Part shown: positions 39,101-45,399 of the stretch, in pieces
How positions within the stretch are numbered: the first letter of the stretch is position 1
How the letters are laid out: each line of letters begins with the position of its first letter
Position numbers and translations under genes: made by a program
The notes under the pieces: model-generated
Database searches by the model: none
What the model was told of the DNA's origin: nothing
Seen by the model: the letters and a program-made list of their open reading frames with translations, nothing else
Source: Ursus arctos
Taxonomy: Eukaryota; Chordata; Mammalia; Carnivora; Ursidae
Assembly: GCF_023065955.2 (NCBI RefSeq)
Contig: NW_026622874.1
Span: forward strand, 82,110,917 to 82,174,916
Length of the DNA: 64,000 nucleotides
Direction of reading: 5' to 3'

Positions 39101-42100
39101 GATCGATTTGCGAATGTTGAACCACCCTTGTATCCCACGGATGAATCCTACTTGGTCATGATGGATAATCCTTTTAATGTACTGTTGGATTCTATTAGCC
39201 AGGAACTTGTTGAGGATTTTGGTGTCCATATTCATTAGGGAAATCGGTCTGTAATTCTCCTTTTTGATGGGGTCTTTGCCTGGTTTGGGGATCAAGGTAA
39301 TATTGGCCTCATAGAATGAGTTTGGTAGCTTTCCTTCTGTTTCTATTTTTTGAAATAGCTTTAGGAGAATAGGTATTATTTCTTCTTTGAATGTTTGGTA
39401 GAATTCCCCAGGAAAACCTTCCGGGCCTGGAGTTTTGTTATTTGGAAGGCTGTTTATCACTGACTCAACCTCTTCATAATTAATTGGCCTATTTAAAAAT
39501 CAGTTTCTTCCTGTTTCAGTCTTGGTAGTTTATAGGTTTCCAGGAAGGACTCCATCTCTTCCAGTTGCTTAATTTATTGGCATAAAGCTGTTGATAAAAG
39601 TTTCTAACAATCCTTCCAATTTCATTGGTGTTGGTTGTGACCTCTCCTTTTTCATTCATAGTTTTATTAATTTTGGTCCTTTCTCTCTTCTTTTGGATAA
39701 GTCTTACCAGTGGTCTGTCAATTTTATTGATTCTCTCAAAGAACCAGCTTCTAGTTCTGTTGATCTGCTCTACTGTACTCCTGCTTTCTAATTCATTGAT
39801 TTCTGCTCTAATCTTGGTCAACTGCTTCCTCGTGAGTGGATTAGGCCTGTCCCTCTGTTGCTGTTCCAGCTTCTTGAGGTGAGAATATAAAAACTGCATT
39901 TTAGATTTTTCTATTCTTTTGAGTGAGGCTTGGATGGCTATGTATTTTCCCCTTAGGACTGCCTTTGCAGTGTCCCATAGGTTTTGGACCGTTGTGTTTT
40001 CATTCTCGTTGGTCTCCATAAATTGTTTAAATTGATTTTTGATTTCCTGGTTTATCGAATCATTCCTGAGCGGGATGGTTCTTAGTCTCCAAGTGTTTGA
40101 GTTTCTTCCAAATTTTTCCTTGTGGTTGAGTTCCAGTTTCAAAGCATTGTGGTCTGAGAATATGCAGGGAATAATTTCAGTCTTTTGGTATCGATTGAGA
40201 CCTGTTTTGTGACCCAGAACATGGTCTATTCTTGAGAATGTTCCATGGGCATTAGAATAGAATGAGTATTCTTTGGTTCTGGGGTGTAGTGTTCTATATA
40301 TATCTATGAGGTCCAACTCACTGAGTATGGCATTCAAAGCCTTTGTTTCTTTGTCGATTTTTTGCATGGGTGTTATGTCTATTTCTGATAGTGGAATGTT
40401 GAGGTCCCCTACTATTGACGTATTTTATGTATATGTCTCTTTGTTCTGATTAAGAGTTGGCTTGTGTATCTTGCTGCTCCCCTGTTGGGGGCATAGATAT
40501 TTATAATTGTCATATCCACTTGTTGGATACATCCTTTAAGAATAATATAGTGCCCTTCTGTGTCTCTAACTATAGTCTTGAGTTTAAAATCCAATCTGTC
40601 TGATATGAGAATTGCTACCCCAGCTTTCTTTTGAGGTCCATTGACCTGAAAGATGGTATTCCATCCCTTTACTTTCAGTCTGAATGTATCTTTAGGTTCA
40701 AAATGAGTCTCTTGTAGACAGCAAATGGATGGGTCATGTCTTTTATCCAATCTGCAACCCTGTGGCGTTTTATGGGGGCAGTTAGGCCATTTACATTGAG
40801 AGTGATTATTGAGAGATATGATTTTAATGATGCCATGTTGCCTGTAAAGTCTTTGTTTCTATTGATTGTGACTTTCTGTTCTGTATCACTCTTGGGGCCT
40901 TTTTACCTTTATAGAACCCCCCTTAATATCTCCTGTGGGGCTGGTTTCATGGTTACGAAATTGGTCAATGACTGGCGATTCTGGAAGGTCTTTATTTCTC
41001 CATCAATTCTGAATGACAGCCTTGCTGGATAAAGGATCCTTGGCTGCATGTTTTTCTCTGAAAGAGCTTTAAAAATGCCCCCCCACCCTTTCTCTCATTC
41101 CAGGCCTGTGTAGACAGGTCTGACATAATTCTGATACCTTTGCCTTGGTACGTGAGAAATTTCTTTGCCCTGGCCGCTTTCAATACTGTATCCTTGGATC
41201 TAATATTTGCGAACTGCACTATGACGTGACGTGGTGTAGGTTTGTCGTGGTTGAGCTTGGGAGGGGTCCTCTCTGCCTCTTGGACAATGTTTGTTTCCCT
41301 TGCTAGATTAGGGAAGTTTTCAGCTACAATTTGTTCTAGACCTCTGTTTTTCTCCACCCCCTTGGGGATGCCGATGATTCTGACATTGGAACGTTTCATT
41401 GAGTCAGTAATCTCCCGTAACCTACATTCATGAGAATGGATTTTTTTGAGTCCAGATTCTATTTTAGCTTTCTCTTCTACTAACCCATCCTCCAATTCAC
41501 TGATACGTTCTTCTGCCTCATTCACCCTGGCCGTCAGAGCCTCTAGTTTTGACTGCATTTGGCTCATAGAATTTTTAATTTCTGCCAGATTCGCTCTCAT
41601 TTCCGCCCTTAGAGATTCTATATTCTCATTAAGATTTTTGTTAATACTTTTTTCAAGTCTACACATCATCTTGACCATTGTTACTCTGAATTCCATTTCT
41701 GATAATTTGGTTATATCCATATCCATTAGTTCTGTGCTAGAGACCACAGACTCATTGTCTTTTCTTTGCTGGGGGGGATTTCTCCTTCTTGTCATTCTGA
41801 TGAGGAGAGGTTGCAGGGTTGTCCAGAGCCCAATTTATTGACCAGGACCCAGGCCATGTGCCCTTGTTTTATAGGGACCTTAGGGATGTGGGCTTCGTGA
41901 TTTTTCAGCCTGCCTTCTGGGGGAGGGGCCTGCCGCGCCGATACTCAGGCAATCCTTTGGGTAGAGTCTCCGTGTCCCCTGCGAGGGGGGATGGGGGTGG
42001 GCACACTGTGAGCCAGTATTTCCAGGCTTTTGTTCTCTGGCGGCTTTCCCTGGTGGTTTGCTGTGCCTCTTCTGAGAGTCAGAGCTCAGTGGCCGAATCT

Positions 42101-44930
42101 CAGCCTCTGTCTCAGAACAGAGGGGTCGCAGACTGTTCACTGATGTTCTGGCCACTTTAACTCTGTTTCTGTCGGTGCTGCTCAACCCTACAGTGTCCTG
42201 GGATGTGCACCCCACACCCGGCATCCCAGACCTCACTTCCAGGGCTGGCGCGTCTCTGTCCTTTTTGTTTCTAACACCGCCAGCTGCCAGCCGCCCCCGC
42301 GCACTCTGGAGCTCCGGGTCTCAGTCTGGTTCCAGCGAGCACACCGGAGCTCCGGTTTTGAGTCTTGTTGTGCGTTCCCTGGCTCACGGTCTCAGTCTGC
42401 TCTCTCGTGGGTGCTGGTCTGCACGCAAGTCCGCCCACTCCCCCATGCAGGTGGCTACCGCTTCCCGGGCCCGAACGCGGCGGCTCTCTCCCCCTTCCGT
42501 TTATCTTCCAATATTTGTGCGTGGTTTCACAGCTCCCCGCTTCGTACCTCAATACTCAGCGCTGGAGATGTTCATTTGTAGGGATCCAGATGTATCTTCC
42601 TGCGTCTCAGGCTGATTCTGTGGATGTTCAGGCTTGTCTGGTACCTATCCAACTCGACTCAGGGGACTGGCTGAAAAATCAGTAGGGGTAGGGGTCCCCT
42701 ACTCCCCCGCCATCTTCTGAATTTGTACTTTAAAACATTCCTGCAGAGAAAAATCCAGGGCCAGATGGCTTCACTGATTAATTCTACCAGATGTTTAGTG
42801 GGGAAAAAAATACACAAACTCTTTTTTGAAAATATGAGAAAAGGAACTATTCTTCAATTCGTTTTATAAGGCCAGTATTACCCTGTTACCAAAATCAGTT
42901 AAGTACATCATAAAAATAGTCTCATTATACAATAATCTTTAACATGAGGGATTGTACTGAGAACATTCAAAAGGAAGAGTGAAAATGACCTTAAAATATG
43001 TGAAGAGTTGTCATAGGAAAAGGGGTCAGATTGAACTGAGAGCTTAGGAGTAGAACAAACAATCAACATTAGGTAAAGTTAGATGAAAATGGAATTCAGC
43101 CTAAAATGTGGAGAAAATTTGGAAGATGGAGAGTTTTTAGTTTACCATCTCTGAGGGTAATCACACATAGGCTTTTGATAGTCCCTCATTGGGAATTAGA
43201 GAGGTTTTTATAAGAAGTAAATGGGTTTTTGGAGATCTTTGTAACCTAAAATAATATTAACTCATTCTTCTAAAATTATTTGTTAGAATCATGATGTAAT
43301 TACACTACAATTAGCAAAACTTCCACACAACTGCCTAGCTGGTAAATCTTTCTCAGTGTCCAGCTTCTACTTCACTAAATCCATTTTTTGTTATTTATAA
43401 CTACTGTAATTTGATATAGGAATTTTCCATTTGATATAGGAATATGTGAACAAATTAACTTTTATTCCGTAGCTATAGTCCTTAATACTTACAAAAAGTA
43501 AATTGGTATTTTTTTAGGACAACGAAAGATCAACTTACAGTGGGGACAAATTTGCTAAAGTAAATATCTCTTCTTTATTTCTGTTTATTTCACTGTAAGT
43601 ATCACAGTGAAGAATAATCTACTAAACATTTTTCCCATGGCTAACCAACAGTATTTAAAAATACATCTAACAAAAATCCCAAACAACCTAATTCAGAAAT
43701 GGACAAAGGAATTGAATAGACATTTCTCCAAAGAAGACATACAAATAGCCAACAAGCACATGAAAAGATGTGCACCATCACTAGTCATTAGGAAAACGCA
43801 AATAAAAAACACAAGAATTAACAAATGCTGGAAAGGATGTGAAGAAAGTGCAAGCCTGTACACTGTTATTGGAAATATAAAATGGTGCATCTGCTATGGA
43901 AAACACTATGACAGCACATTAAAAAGTTAAACATAGAGGGGCACCTTGGTGGCTCAGTCAGAAGTGGCTGACTTGATTTTGGCTCAGGTCATGATCACAG
44001 GGTCCTGGGATGAGCCCTGCATAGGGCTCCCGACTTAGCAGGGAGTCTGTTTCTGTCCCTCTCCCTCTGCCCCTCACCCCTGCTCACTCTTCTCTGTCTC
44101 TCACATAAATAAAATCTTTTTAAAAACTTAAACATAGAATTACCATATGATTTGGCAATTCCGCTTCTAGGTATATACCCACAATAATTGAAAGTAGGAA
44201 CTCGAACAGGTGTTTGTATACCAATGCTCATAACAGCATTATTCACAAAATCCAAAAGATAAAAACAACCCAAATGTCCCACAAATAAATGGATAAATCA
44301 CATGTTGTGTTATTCATACAATGATTATTATTCAGCCTTAAAAAGGAATGAATTCTTACACATGCTACAACATGGTTGAATCTAGAAAGAATTATGCTAA
44401 GTGAAATAAGTCAGACACAAAAGGATTCCATTTTATATGAAGCACATACAGTAGGAAAACTCATATTGACATAATGTAAAAGTGAAGCTGAAAAAAGGAA
44501 GGAAAAGAGAATTACTGTTTAATGGGTGCAGAGTTTTAGTTTAGGATCTTAAAATAGTTCTGGAAATGGATGGTGGCAATGGTTGTGAATGTGCTTAATG
44601 CTGCTTGAATTGATGAAATAATAAATGTAATGTTTCTTACATTTTACCACAATAAAAAAGCTTTTAAGAAAACAATAGGGAAGAATATATTTGGAAATAA
44701 AATTAAGTATTAAATGAAAGTGTTCACATATTTTAAAAATTCAACTTACTAGAAAATAAAATGAACAACAAAAAAGAAAGTGTATCTAGAACTAGTGCTA
44801 GTTCATTCTTCTCCTCTTCCTCTCCTTTCAGGTTTGAAGCTCTCATTAATGACCTGGAAAATAAACAAAAAGAGCTGGGTATTGCCAACTTTGGTGCTTC
44901 AATCACTACCATGGAAGAAGTCTTCATTAA
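477..44930 (+). CDS. ABCA3-like ABC transporter gene, partial (8 internal exons; join of the exons listed below)
   Basis: Eight exons join in phase into about 408 codons (1225 nt) with no stop. Family knowledge: ABCA proteins are full-length TMD-NBD-TMD-NBD transporters, mostly moving lipids across membranes; ABCA3 itself loads phospholipid into lamellar bodies. This segment covers the end of TMD1 and all of NBD1, about a quarter of a usual protein of roughly 1,700 residues. Seen in order: a hydrophobic membrane segment, the acidic linker motif FEAEP, Walker [10 protein letters not shown]-loop CPQHD, signature LSGGMKRK, Walker B MILDEP with D-loop SGMDP, H-loop TTHYMDEAD, and the post-NBD segments ELSFILP and ITTMEEVF. 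These match the ABCA3 subgroup best by eye. Member (ABCA3 or an ABCA14/15/16/17-like paralogue) is unresolved. The promoter, first exons, TMD2 and NBD2 are outside the window. Confidence 0.93.
659..1409 (+). other. Intronic sequence, nothing recognised
   Basis: AT-rich intron sequence after exon 1. Reading both strands shows no exon continuing the ABCA frame, no recognisable repeat and no RNA gene. It may be decayed repeat. Confidence 0.5.
1410..4170 (-). mobile_element. Old L1, 3' end through ORF2, antisense to the gene
   Basis: Read on the minus strand this is a decayed L1 running from ORF2 to the 3'UTR. The 3' region is at 1410-1900. ORF2 C-terminal sequence follows to about 2760, and reverse-transcriptase sequence runs to about 4170, where CCAGATGTCTTCACTGG-type sequence is recognisable in reverse complement. 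It has many stops and no ORF. It is interrupted at 2965-3137 by an unrelated insertion. Its right end lies 50 bp from ABCA exon 2. Confidence 0.85.
2965..3137. other. 173-bp insertion of unknown origin inside old L1, with probable target-site duplication
   Basis: The L1 text breaks at 2964 and resumes at 3138. The bases on each side are near-identical: 2948-2964 and 3138-3154 differ at one of 17 positions and share ATTGTCTTTCA. The insert is purine-rich, has a CCCCCCCACCC stretch at its right end next to an A-run, and is unlike any SINE or L1 I recognise. Confidence 0.6.
4223..4375 (+). CDS. ABCA exon 2 of window: TMD1-NBD1 linker
   Basis: The acceptor CTTTCTTTGTAG ends at 4222. Frame 0 gives HSYWFGEPK, a basic KKEE stretch, then [23 protein letters not shown], where NBD1 begins. 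The 3' border is chosen at 4375 (donor GTCTCT) because that adds VFVSK and aligns in length with ABCA3. An alternative donor GTATTT after 4360 would also keep frame but would drop five residues. Both donors are weak, so the 3' end is less certain than the 5' end. An old L1 ends only about 50 bp upstream of the exon. Confidence 0.85.
4645..4935 (+). repeat. Probable ancient interspersed repeat
   Basis: The text GAGATGACCTTTGAGTTGAG followed by TTTGAAGAATGAATAGAG resembles a widespread ancient mammalian repeat, but I cannot name the family with confidence. The flanks 4376-4644 and 4936-5255 show nothing recognisable. Confidence 0.35.
5256..6704 (-). mobile_element. Young L1, 5'-truncated, antisense
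   Basis: The left end is a T-run followed by the family 3' end (GTTAGTCACCATACAGTACA). The minus strand then encodes the C-terminal part of ORF2: 5652-6137 and 6174-6614 read open in two frames, so the ORF is frameshifted between them. The element stops inside ORF2 at about 6704. About 1.45 kb remain. Confidence 0.9.
7445..7916 (-). mobile_element. Young L1 3' end with internal deletion, nested, with TSD
   Basis: The 3'UTR text at 7485-7524 and 7740-7808 joins after a short scrambled stretch (7809-7850) to ORF2 text (7851-7916). Most of the sequence between those two parts of the L1 is missing. A 14-bp direct repeat, TGGCCTCATATTTT, stands at 7431-7444 and 7917-7930 and is the target-site duplication. 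A CanSINE later landed inside it. Confidence 0.85.
7525..7722 (-). repeat. CanSINE nested in the L1 at 7445
   Basis: T-run, AAAGATTTTATTTATTTATT tail and reversed tRNA-like head ending CCACCCAGGCGCCCC. The flanking 17-bp target duplication GTACATCCCTAGTTTTT is at 7508-7524 and 7723-7739, which dates it after the L1. Confidence 0.95.
8283..9445 (+). mobile_element. Old L1, sense, large internal deletion
   Basis: 8283-8880 is 5' and ORF1 text (GCATCCCAGAAGGAGAAG; AAGAAAACATACATCCAAG). 8880-9200 jumps straight to ORF2 C-terminal text (AACAGCATGGTACTGGCAC). A CanSINE splits it at 9205-9393 and L1 text resumes to about 9445. No ORF survives. 9446-9633 shows nothing recognisable. Confidence 0.8.
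9205..9393 (+). repeat. CanSINE in old L1
   Basis: Head GGGGCATCGGGGTAGCTCAG, pyrimidine-rich middle with TCTCTCTCC runs, and a short A tail. L1 text is continuous across it. Confidence 0.88.
9634..12300 (-). mobile_element. L1, 3' end to ORF2, antisense
   Basis: The left end is T-rich 3'UTR, then 2.6 kb of ORF2 read on the minus strand. Open remnants are 10273-10500, 10700-11137, 11192-11578 and 11867-12208, in different frames. It is intermediate in age and 5'-truncated in the RT region near 12300. It contains a (TTG)n expansion at 10536-10577. Confidence 0.88.
10536..10577 (+). repeat. (TTG)n microsatellite
   Basis: About 14 uninterrupted TTG units inside the L1; in an open reading it encodes a run of V or C residues, which is meaningless here. 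Confidence 0.97.
12615..12870 (-). mobile_element. L1 3'-end fragment, antisense
   Basis: A T-run of about 20 is followed by the older L1 3' end (GTTGACATATAGTGTTACG; TTAGTTTCAGGTGGACAAC). It ends about 100 bp before ABCA exon 3. Confidence 0.8.
12967..13084 (+). CDS. ABCA exon 3 of window: NBD1 with Walker A
   Basis: The acceptor TTTCTCTCACAG ends at 12966 and the donor GTATGT follows 13084. The exon encodes [11 protein letters not shown], then [20 protein letters not shown] and KTTALSLLI, ending one base into a glycine codon. Walker A (GQNGAGKT) is at 13039-13062 and is complete, with the phosphate-binding lysine present. ABCA proteins usually have GHNGAGKT here; Q in place of H is a conservative departure. 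An L1 3' fragment ends about 100 bp upstream. Confidence 0.95.
13085..14132 (+). other. Intronic sequence with a probable ancient repeat
   Basis: 13240-13720 contains scattered text typical of an ancient mammalian repeat (CAATGAAAATATTTATATGC; GAAGCCATGGAAGAATATTT), family not assigned. 13721-14132 shows nothing recognisable and no exon. Confidence 0.4.
14145..15026 (+). promoter_or_regulatory. L1 5'UTR (internal promoter region)
   Basis: A GC- and CpG-rich 880-bp leader in an AT-rich locus, starting at the GGAGTTAA end and stopping at the ORF1 ATG. L1 5'UTRs carry an internal promoter. The minus strand has a 237-codon open frame at 14151-14864. Confidence 0.75.
15027..15917 (+). pseudogene. 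L1 ORF1 (RNA-binding chaperone), broken
   Basis: Starts [17 protein letters not shown] heptad-rich coiled coil follows (repeated [14 protein letters not shown] text), then the RRM-like region ([14 protein letters not shown]). The frame is lost near 15480 after GVEKNKYL, and again at a run of nine G near 15739. The original stop is at 15915-15917, after an ILRGVL-like end. Expected length is about 300 residues; the open part is 153. Confidence 0.85.
15990..19786 (+). pseudogene. L1 ORF2 (endonuclease and reverse transcriptase), broken
   Basis: Begins [20 protein letters not shown]. Endonuclease text includes [12 protein letters not shown] and [12 protein letters not shown] (about 16410-16700). 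RT text includes [32 protein letters not shown] and [14 protein letters not shown] (17660-18090), with the FADD active-site motif. The C-terminal region ends at 19786. At least five frame breaks (near 16080, 17155, 17515, 18330 and 18850) leave no complete enzyme. Confidence 0.9.
20093..20870 (+). mobile_element. Second L1 3' end, tandem to the first
   Basis: The text repeats ORF2 C-terminal and 3'UTR sequence already present at 19290-20040, starting at GAATGGTACCACCTTACACC. It ends in AACATAATAAAAAAAACATT. No separate target duplication is visible at its left edge. Confidence 0.85.
23089..23280 (-). repeat. CanSINE in old L1
   Basis: TATTTATTTATTTGACAGAG tail side and CCACCCAGGCGCCCC head side. 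The 16-bp target duplication TGATCATTATAATTTT is at 23073-23088 and 23281-23296. Confidence 0.95.
23547..23748 (+). repeat. CanSINE in old L1, opposite orientation to its neighbour
   Basis: Head GGGGCACCTGGTGTCTCAG, TC-rich middle and AAATAAATAAAATCTTT tail. It forms an inverted pair with the CanSINE ending 266 bp upstream. Confidence 0.92.
25239..26358 (+). mobile_element. L1 with 5' inversion (twin-primed)
   Basis: 25239-25749 is ORF2 RT text on the minus strand (open 25240-25689, with [17 protein letters not shown] and [15 protein letters not shown]). At 25750 the text switches to plus-strand ORF2 C-terminus and 3'UTR, ending in an A-rich tail near 26358. An inverted 5' part joined to a normal 3' end is the known outcome of twin priming. 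The catalytic FADD reads FTDD here. Confidence 0.85.
26359..26727 (+). mobile_element. L1 3'-end fragment, sense
   Basis: A second copy of the ORF2 terminus and 3'UTR directly after the tail of the previous L1, ending ACTAACATAATAAAAAAA. It starts inside ORF2 text at about GATTACCCAACATTTGCAGC. Confidence 0.85.
26737..26778 (-). repeat. CanSINE head fragment
   Basis: The reverse complement reads GGGGCAACTGGGTGGTTCAG then TCAGTTGAGCCTCTGATT. Only the first 40 bases are present. Confidence 0.7.
26779..27137 (+). other. Intronic sequence upstream of exon 4
   Basis: AT-rich, apparently unique. Ends in the polypyrimidine tract and acceptor of exon 4. No repeat recognised. Confidence 0.6.
27138..27292 (+). 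CDS. ABCA exon 4 of window: NBD1 with Q-loop
   Basis: The acceptor TTACTCATAG ends at 27137 and the donor GTAAGT follows 27292. The first two bases complete the glycine split from the previous exon. It encodes [39 protein letters not shown] and [10 protein letters not shown]. The Q-loop glutamine is at 27233-27235 within CPQHD, invariant in ABCA NBDs. The 3' end of a 6-kb antisense L1 begins about 30 bp after the donor. Confidence 0.95.
27927..28109 (-). repeat. CanSINE, older copy
   Basis: T-run and GGGAGAGAGAGCGCAGCAGG, ending GAGCCACCCAGGCACTCC. A 17-bp target duplication with one mismatch (ATACTTTTTAACATTTT) is at 27910-27926 and 28110-28126. Confidence 0.9.
28877..29072 (-). repeat. CanSINE, young copy
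   Basis: TTTATTTATTCGACAGAGAT on the tail side and CCACCCAGGCGCCCC at the head. A 15-bp duplication with one mismatch (CTATATTCCTTTTCT) is at 28862-28876 and 29073-29087. Confidence 0.95.
29726..30200 (-). mobile_element. L1 3'-end insertion, antisense
   Basis: 3'UTR text (GTTAACATACAGTGTTATAT; TTAGTTTCAGGTATACAAC) followed by the ORF2 end, cut off in a (TG)n tract near 30174. Old L1 ORF2 text continues on both sides. Confidence 0.8.
30134..30174 (+). repeat. (TG)n microsatellite
   Basis: About 20 uninterrupted TG units. It grew in L1 text where the family normally has ATTCCATTGTGTATATATA. Confidence 0.97.
30942..31030 (-). mobile_element. Very short L1 3'-end insertion
   Basis: About 85 bp of L1 3' end (TTCAATTAGCAAACATAGTA; TTCAATGATTCATTAGTTGC). 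TTTGTGTTTT on both sides is a likely target duplication. Confidence 0.75.
32182..32300 (-). mobile_element. Short L1 3'-end insertion
   Basis: A T-run followed by TTACAGTTAGTTAACAGACA and TTAGTTTCAGGTGTACAAT, the older L1 3' end, inside old L1 5' text. Confidence 0.7.
33341..33764 (+). other. Intronic sequence with a long G-run
   Basis: Non-repetitive intron before exon 5. 33446-33462 is GGGGC followed by an uninterrupted G-run of about 12, a possible polymorphic or quadruplex-forming site. No gene seen. Confidence 0.6.
33765..33920 (+). CDS. ABCA exon 5 of window: NBD1 helical domain and signature
   Basis: The acceptor CTTCTCTTTTTTAG ends at 33764 and the donor GTATTA follows 33920. The exon is 52 codons, phase 0 at both ends. 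It encodes [40 protein letters not shown] and [11 protein letters not shown]. The ABC signature LSGG is at 33861-33872, followed by the ABCA-typical MKRKL. ABCA3-type proteins have a slightly longer stretch before the signature, so this loop is a little short. The frame is already open before the ATG at 33795, so that is an internal methionine. Confidence 0.95.
34242..34452 (+). CDS. ABCA exon 6 of window: NBD1 Walker B, D-loop, H-loop
   Basis: The acceptor CTGGTTTTTAG ends at 34241. The exon encodes [40 protein letters not shown] and [20 protein letters not shown], then one base of a split glycine. Walker B aspartate is 34254-34256, catalytic glutamate 34257-34259, and H-loop histidine 34350-34352, all intact. 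The donor after 34452 is GTTCTC, a weak match to consensus. The phase and the next exon (GAGYQI) fit the ABCA3 order exactly, so the border is well supported. Confidence 0.94.
35145..35265 (-). repeat. Probable MIR
   Basis: AACAACAACCTTATTTTATA and ACTGGGCCTTAGATT match the reverse-complement MIR core (tcctcacaac...ttttacag...aaactgag) at low identity. Confidence 0.45.
36226..36335 (+). repeat. Probable L2 3' end
   Basis: Text follows the L2 3' consensus pattern: glance of GGCAGAAATTT, TTTGTTCACTGCTCTATCCC, GGGCCTAG, AATGCCTGATACACAGT, AATAAATGAATATT. Confidence 0.65.
36668..36818 (+). CDS. ABCA exon 7 of window: after NBD1
   Basis: The acceptor TTTCTCTCAG ends at 36667 and the donor GTAAAG follows 36818. 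It completes the split glycine and encodes [20 protein letters not shown], then [16 protein letters not shown] and [13 protein letters not shown], ending with two bases of an arginine codon. This is the regulatory-type segment after NBD1 of ABCA proteins; AELSFILP is a clear ABCA3-group signature. Confidence 0.94.
37027..37436 (-). mobile_element. L1 3' end with 5' inversion
   Basis: 37027-37305 is an L1 3' end on the minus strand (GTTAGTTAACATACAGTGTA). From about 37306 the text is plus-strand ORF2 terminus (GGAATACATGCACCCTCATG; ATAGCAGCATTATCAACAAG). Opposed, adjacent L1 segments fit twin priming. Confidence 0.75.
37437..38813 (+). mobile_element. L1 5'UTR and part of ORF1, sense, older subfamily
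   Basis: 5' end AGTTAAGATGGCAGAGGAG at about 37444 followed by a leader unlike that of the young copies. ORF1-like text is at about 38500-38810 (open 38466-38660). It stops at a CanSINE. The ORF2 fragment at 42725-42935 may be its remainder. Confidence 0.7.
38814..38968 (+). repeat. CanSINE lacking its tail
   Basis: Head GGGGCTCGTGGTGGCTCAG through the pyrimidine-rich part. It ends abruptly at GCTCTCTGGCCC, directly abutting L1 ORF2 text. The expected AAATAAATAAAATC tail is absent. Confidence 0.88.
38969..40836 (-). pseudogene. L1 ORF2, N-terminal half, broken
   Basis: Endonuclease text ([32 protein letters not shown]) and the first RT motifs ([30 protein letters not shown]) are visible. 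Frame breaks occur near 40412 and 39510. The FADD motif and everything after it is lost with the 3' truncation. Confidence 0.85.
40909..41795 (-). pseudogene. L1 ORF1, nearly open
   Basis: Starts [16 protein letters not shown] and stays open for 267 codons through the coiled coil and RRM-like core ([22 protein letters not shown] text). The last part is read out of frame: a T is missing before the G-run near 41082, so the normal [13 protein letters not shown] end is in another frame. It is the best preserved ORF1 here. Confidence 0.85.
41796..42716 (-). promoter_or_regulatory. L1 5'UTR (internal promoter region)
   Basis: A GC-rich 920-bp leader, highly similar to those at 14145 and 58623. On the plus strand it has open frames 41819-42160, 42175-42615 and 42365-42685. 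Confidence 0.7.
42725..42935 (+). mobile_element. Old L1 ORF2 fragment, sense
   Basis: AATCCAGGGCCAGATGGCTT and ATAAGGCCAGTATTACCCTG are RT-region text of an older L1. It lies just beyond the 5' end of the young antisense L1. Confidence 0.75.
42936..43644 (+). other. Intronic sequence, nothing firmly recognised
   Basis: No exon and no named repeat. 42980-43210 has a loose resemblance to ancient repeats but no anchor motif. Confidence 0.4.
43645..44675 (+). mobile_element. Old L1 3' end, sense
   Basis: ORF2 terminus text (GAATAGACATTTCTCCAAAG; AATAAGTCAGACACAAAAGG) and a 3'UTR ending near ACATTTTACCACAATAAAAA. It is split by a CanSINE at 43937-44127. Confidence 0.8.
43937..44127 (+). repeat. 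CanSINE in old L1
   Basis: Head GGGGCACCTTGGTGGCTCAG, tail ATAAATAAAATCTTTTT. Target duplication TTAAACATAG at 43927-43936 and 44128-44137. Confidence 0.92.
44832..44930 (+). CDS. ABCA exon 8 of window: after NBD1
   Basis: The acceptor CTCTCCTTTCAG ends at 44831 and the donor GTGAGT follows 44930. The first G completes the arginine codon. The exon encodes [20 protein letters not shown] and [12 protein letters not shown], ending two bases into a codon. It closes the NBD1 regulatory segment. The next exon, expected to lead into TMD2, was not found in the following 19 kb. Confidence 0.94.
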
Positions 44931-45186
44931 GTGAGTAATAATGACCCTTAAAAAGAAACAACAACTAACTTCCACCCTTAAAATGTCAATTGGAGAGCAA
45001 AGCCTACCCTTTTTGTATTGGAATGAAATAATCACAGTAAACGGATTTTTTCAAATATATTAATATTTTATGTTAATTCATTTCCATATATTCAGCTGAG
45101 AGTATGTAAAGATTTTGGGCTTCGGCCTTGATACCTGTGTCTTTGTGGTAGATAATTTAGGAGTTAGTCAAGAAAAAGAAAGAATT

Positions 45187-45383
45187 GGGGCGCCTGGGTG
45201 GCACAGCGGTTAAGTGTCTGCCTTCGGCTCAGGGCATGATCCTGGCGTTATGGGATCGAGCCCCACATCAGGCTCCTCTGCTATGATCCTGCTTCTTCCT
45301 CTCCCACTCCCCCTGCTTGTGTTCCCTCTCTCGCTTGCTGTCTCTATCTCTGTCGAATAAATAAATAAAATCTTTAAAAAAAA
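45187..45383 (+). repeat. CanSINE, young copy
   Basis: Close to consensus: GGGGCGCCTGGGTGGCACAG head, CGAATAAATAAATAAAATC tail. Flanked by similar AGAAAAAGAAAGAATT-type A-rich repeats. Confidence 0.95.
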
Positions 45384-45399
45384 GAAAAAGAAAAAGAAT

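Larger units (their letters stand above)
38969..42716 (-). mobile_element. Young L1, 5' part only, antisense
   Basis: Minus strand: intact 5' end near 42716, 5'UTR to 41796, ORF1 41795-40909, ORF2 from 40836 to the RT region at 38969, where it stops at the truncated CanSINE. The ORF2 C-terminus and 3'UTR are missing. ORF2 remnants: 40412-40750 (endonuclease), 39516-40367, and 38858-39460 (RT, whose last residues run into the SINE). Confidence 0.9.

Noticed and set aside
39516..40367. A functional reverse-transcriptase gene (283-codon frame)
   Set aside because: It is one frame of an L1 ORF2 that is frameshifted on both sides and has lost its catalytic and C-terminal parts.
41446..41841. A 131-codon antisense frame of identical length opposite ORF1 in three L1 copies (14981-15376, 41446-41841, 58273-58668)
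   Set aside because: It lies exactly opposite the conserved start of ORF1. The shared length follows from conservation of ORF1 on the other strand, so it is most simply a shadow.
43518..43562. A possible small ABCA exon after TTTTTTTAG
   Set aside because: Exons 7 and 8 already join in phase with no missing residues compared with ABCA3, and this stretch has no similarity to the family.
45187..45260. A tRNA gene in the SINE heads
   Set aside because: The tRNA-like box sequences are the normal head of CanSINEs. No cloverleaf with paired acceptor stem can be drawn.
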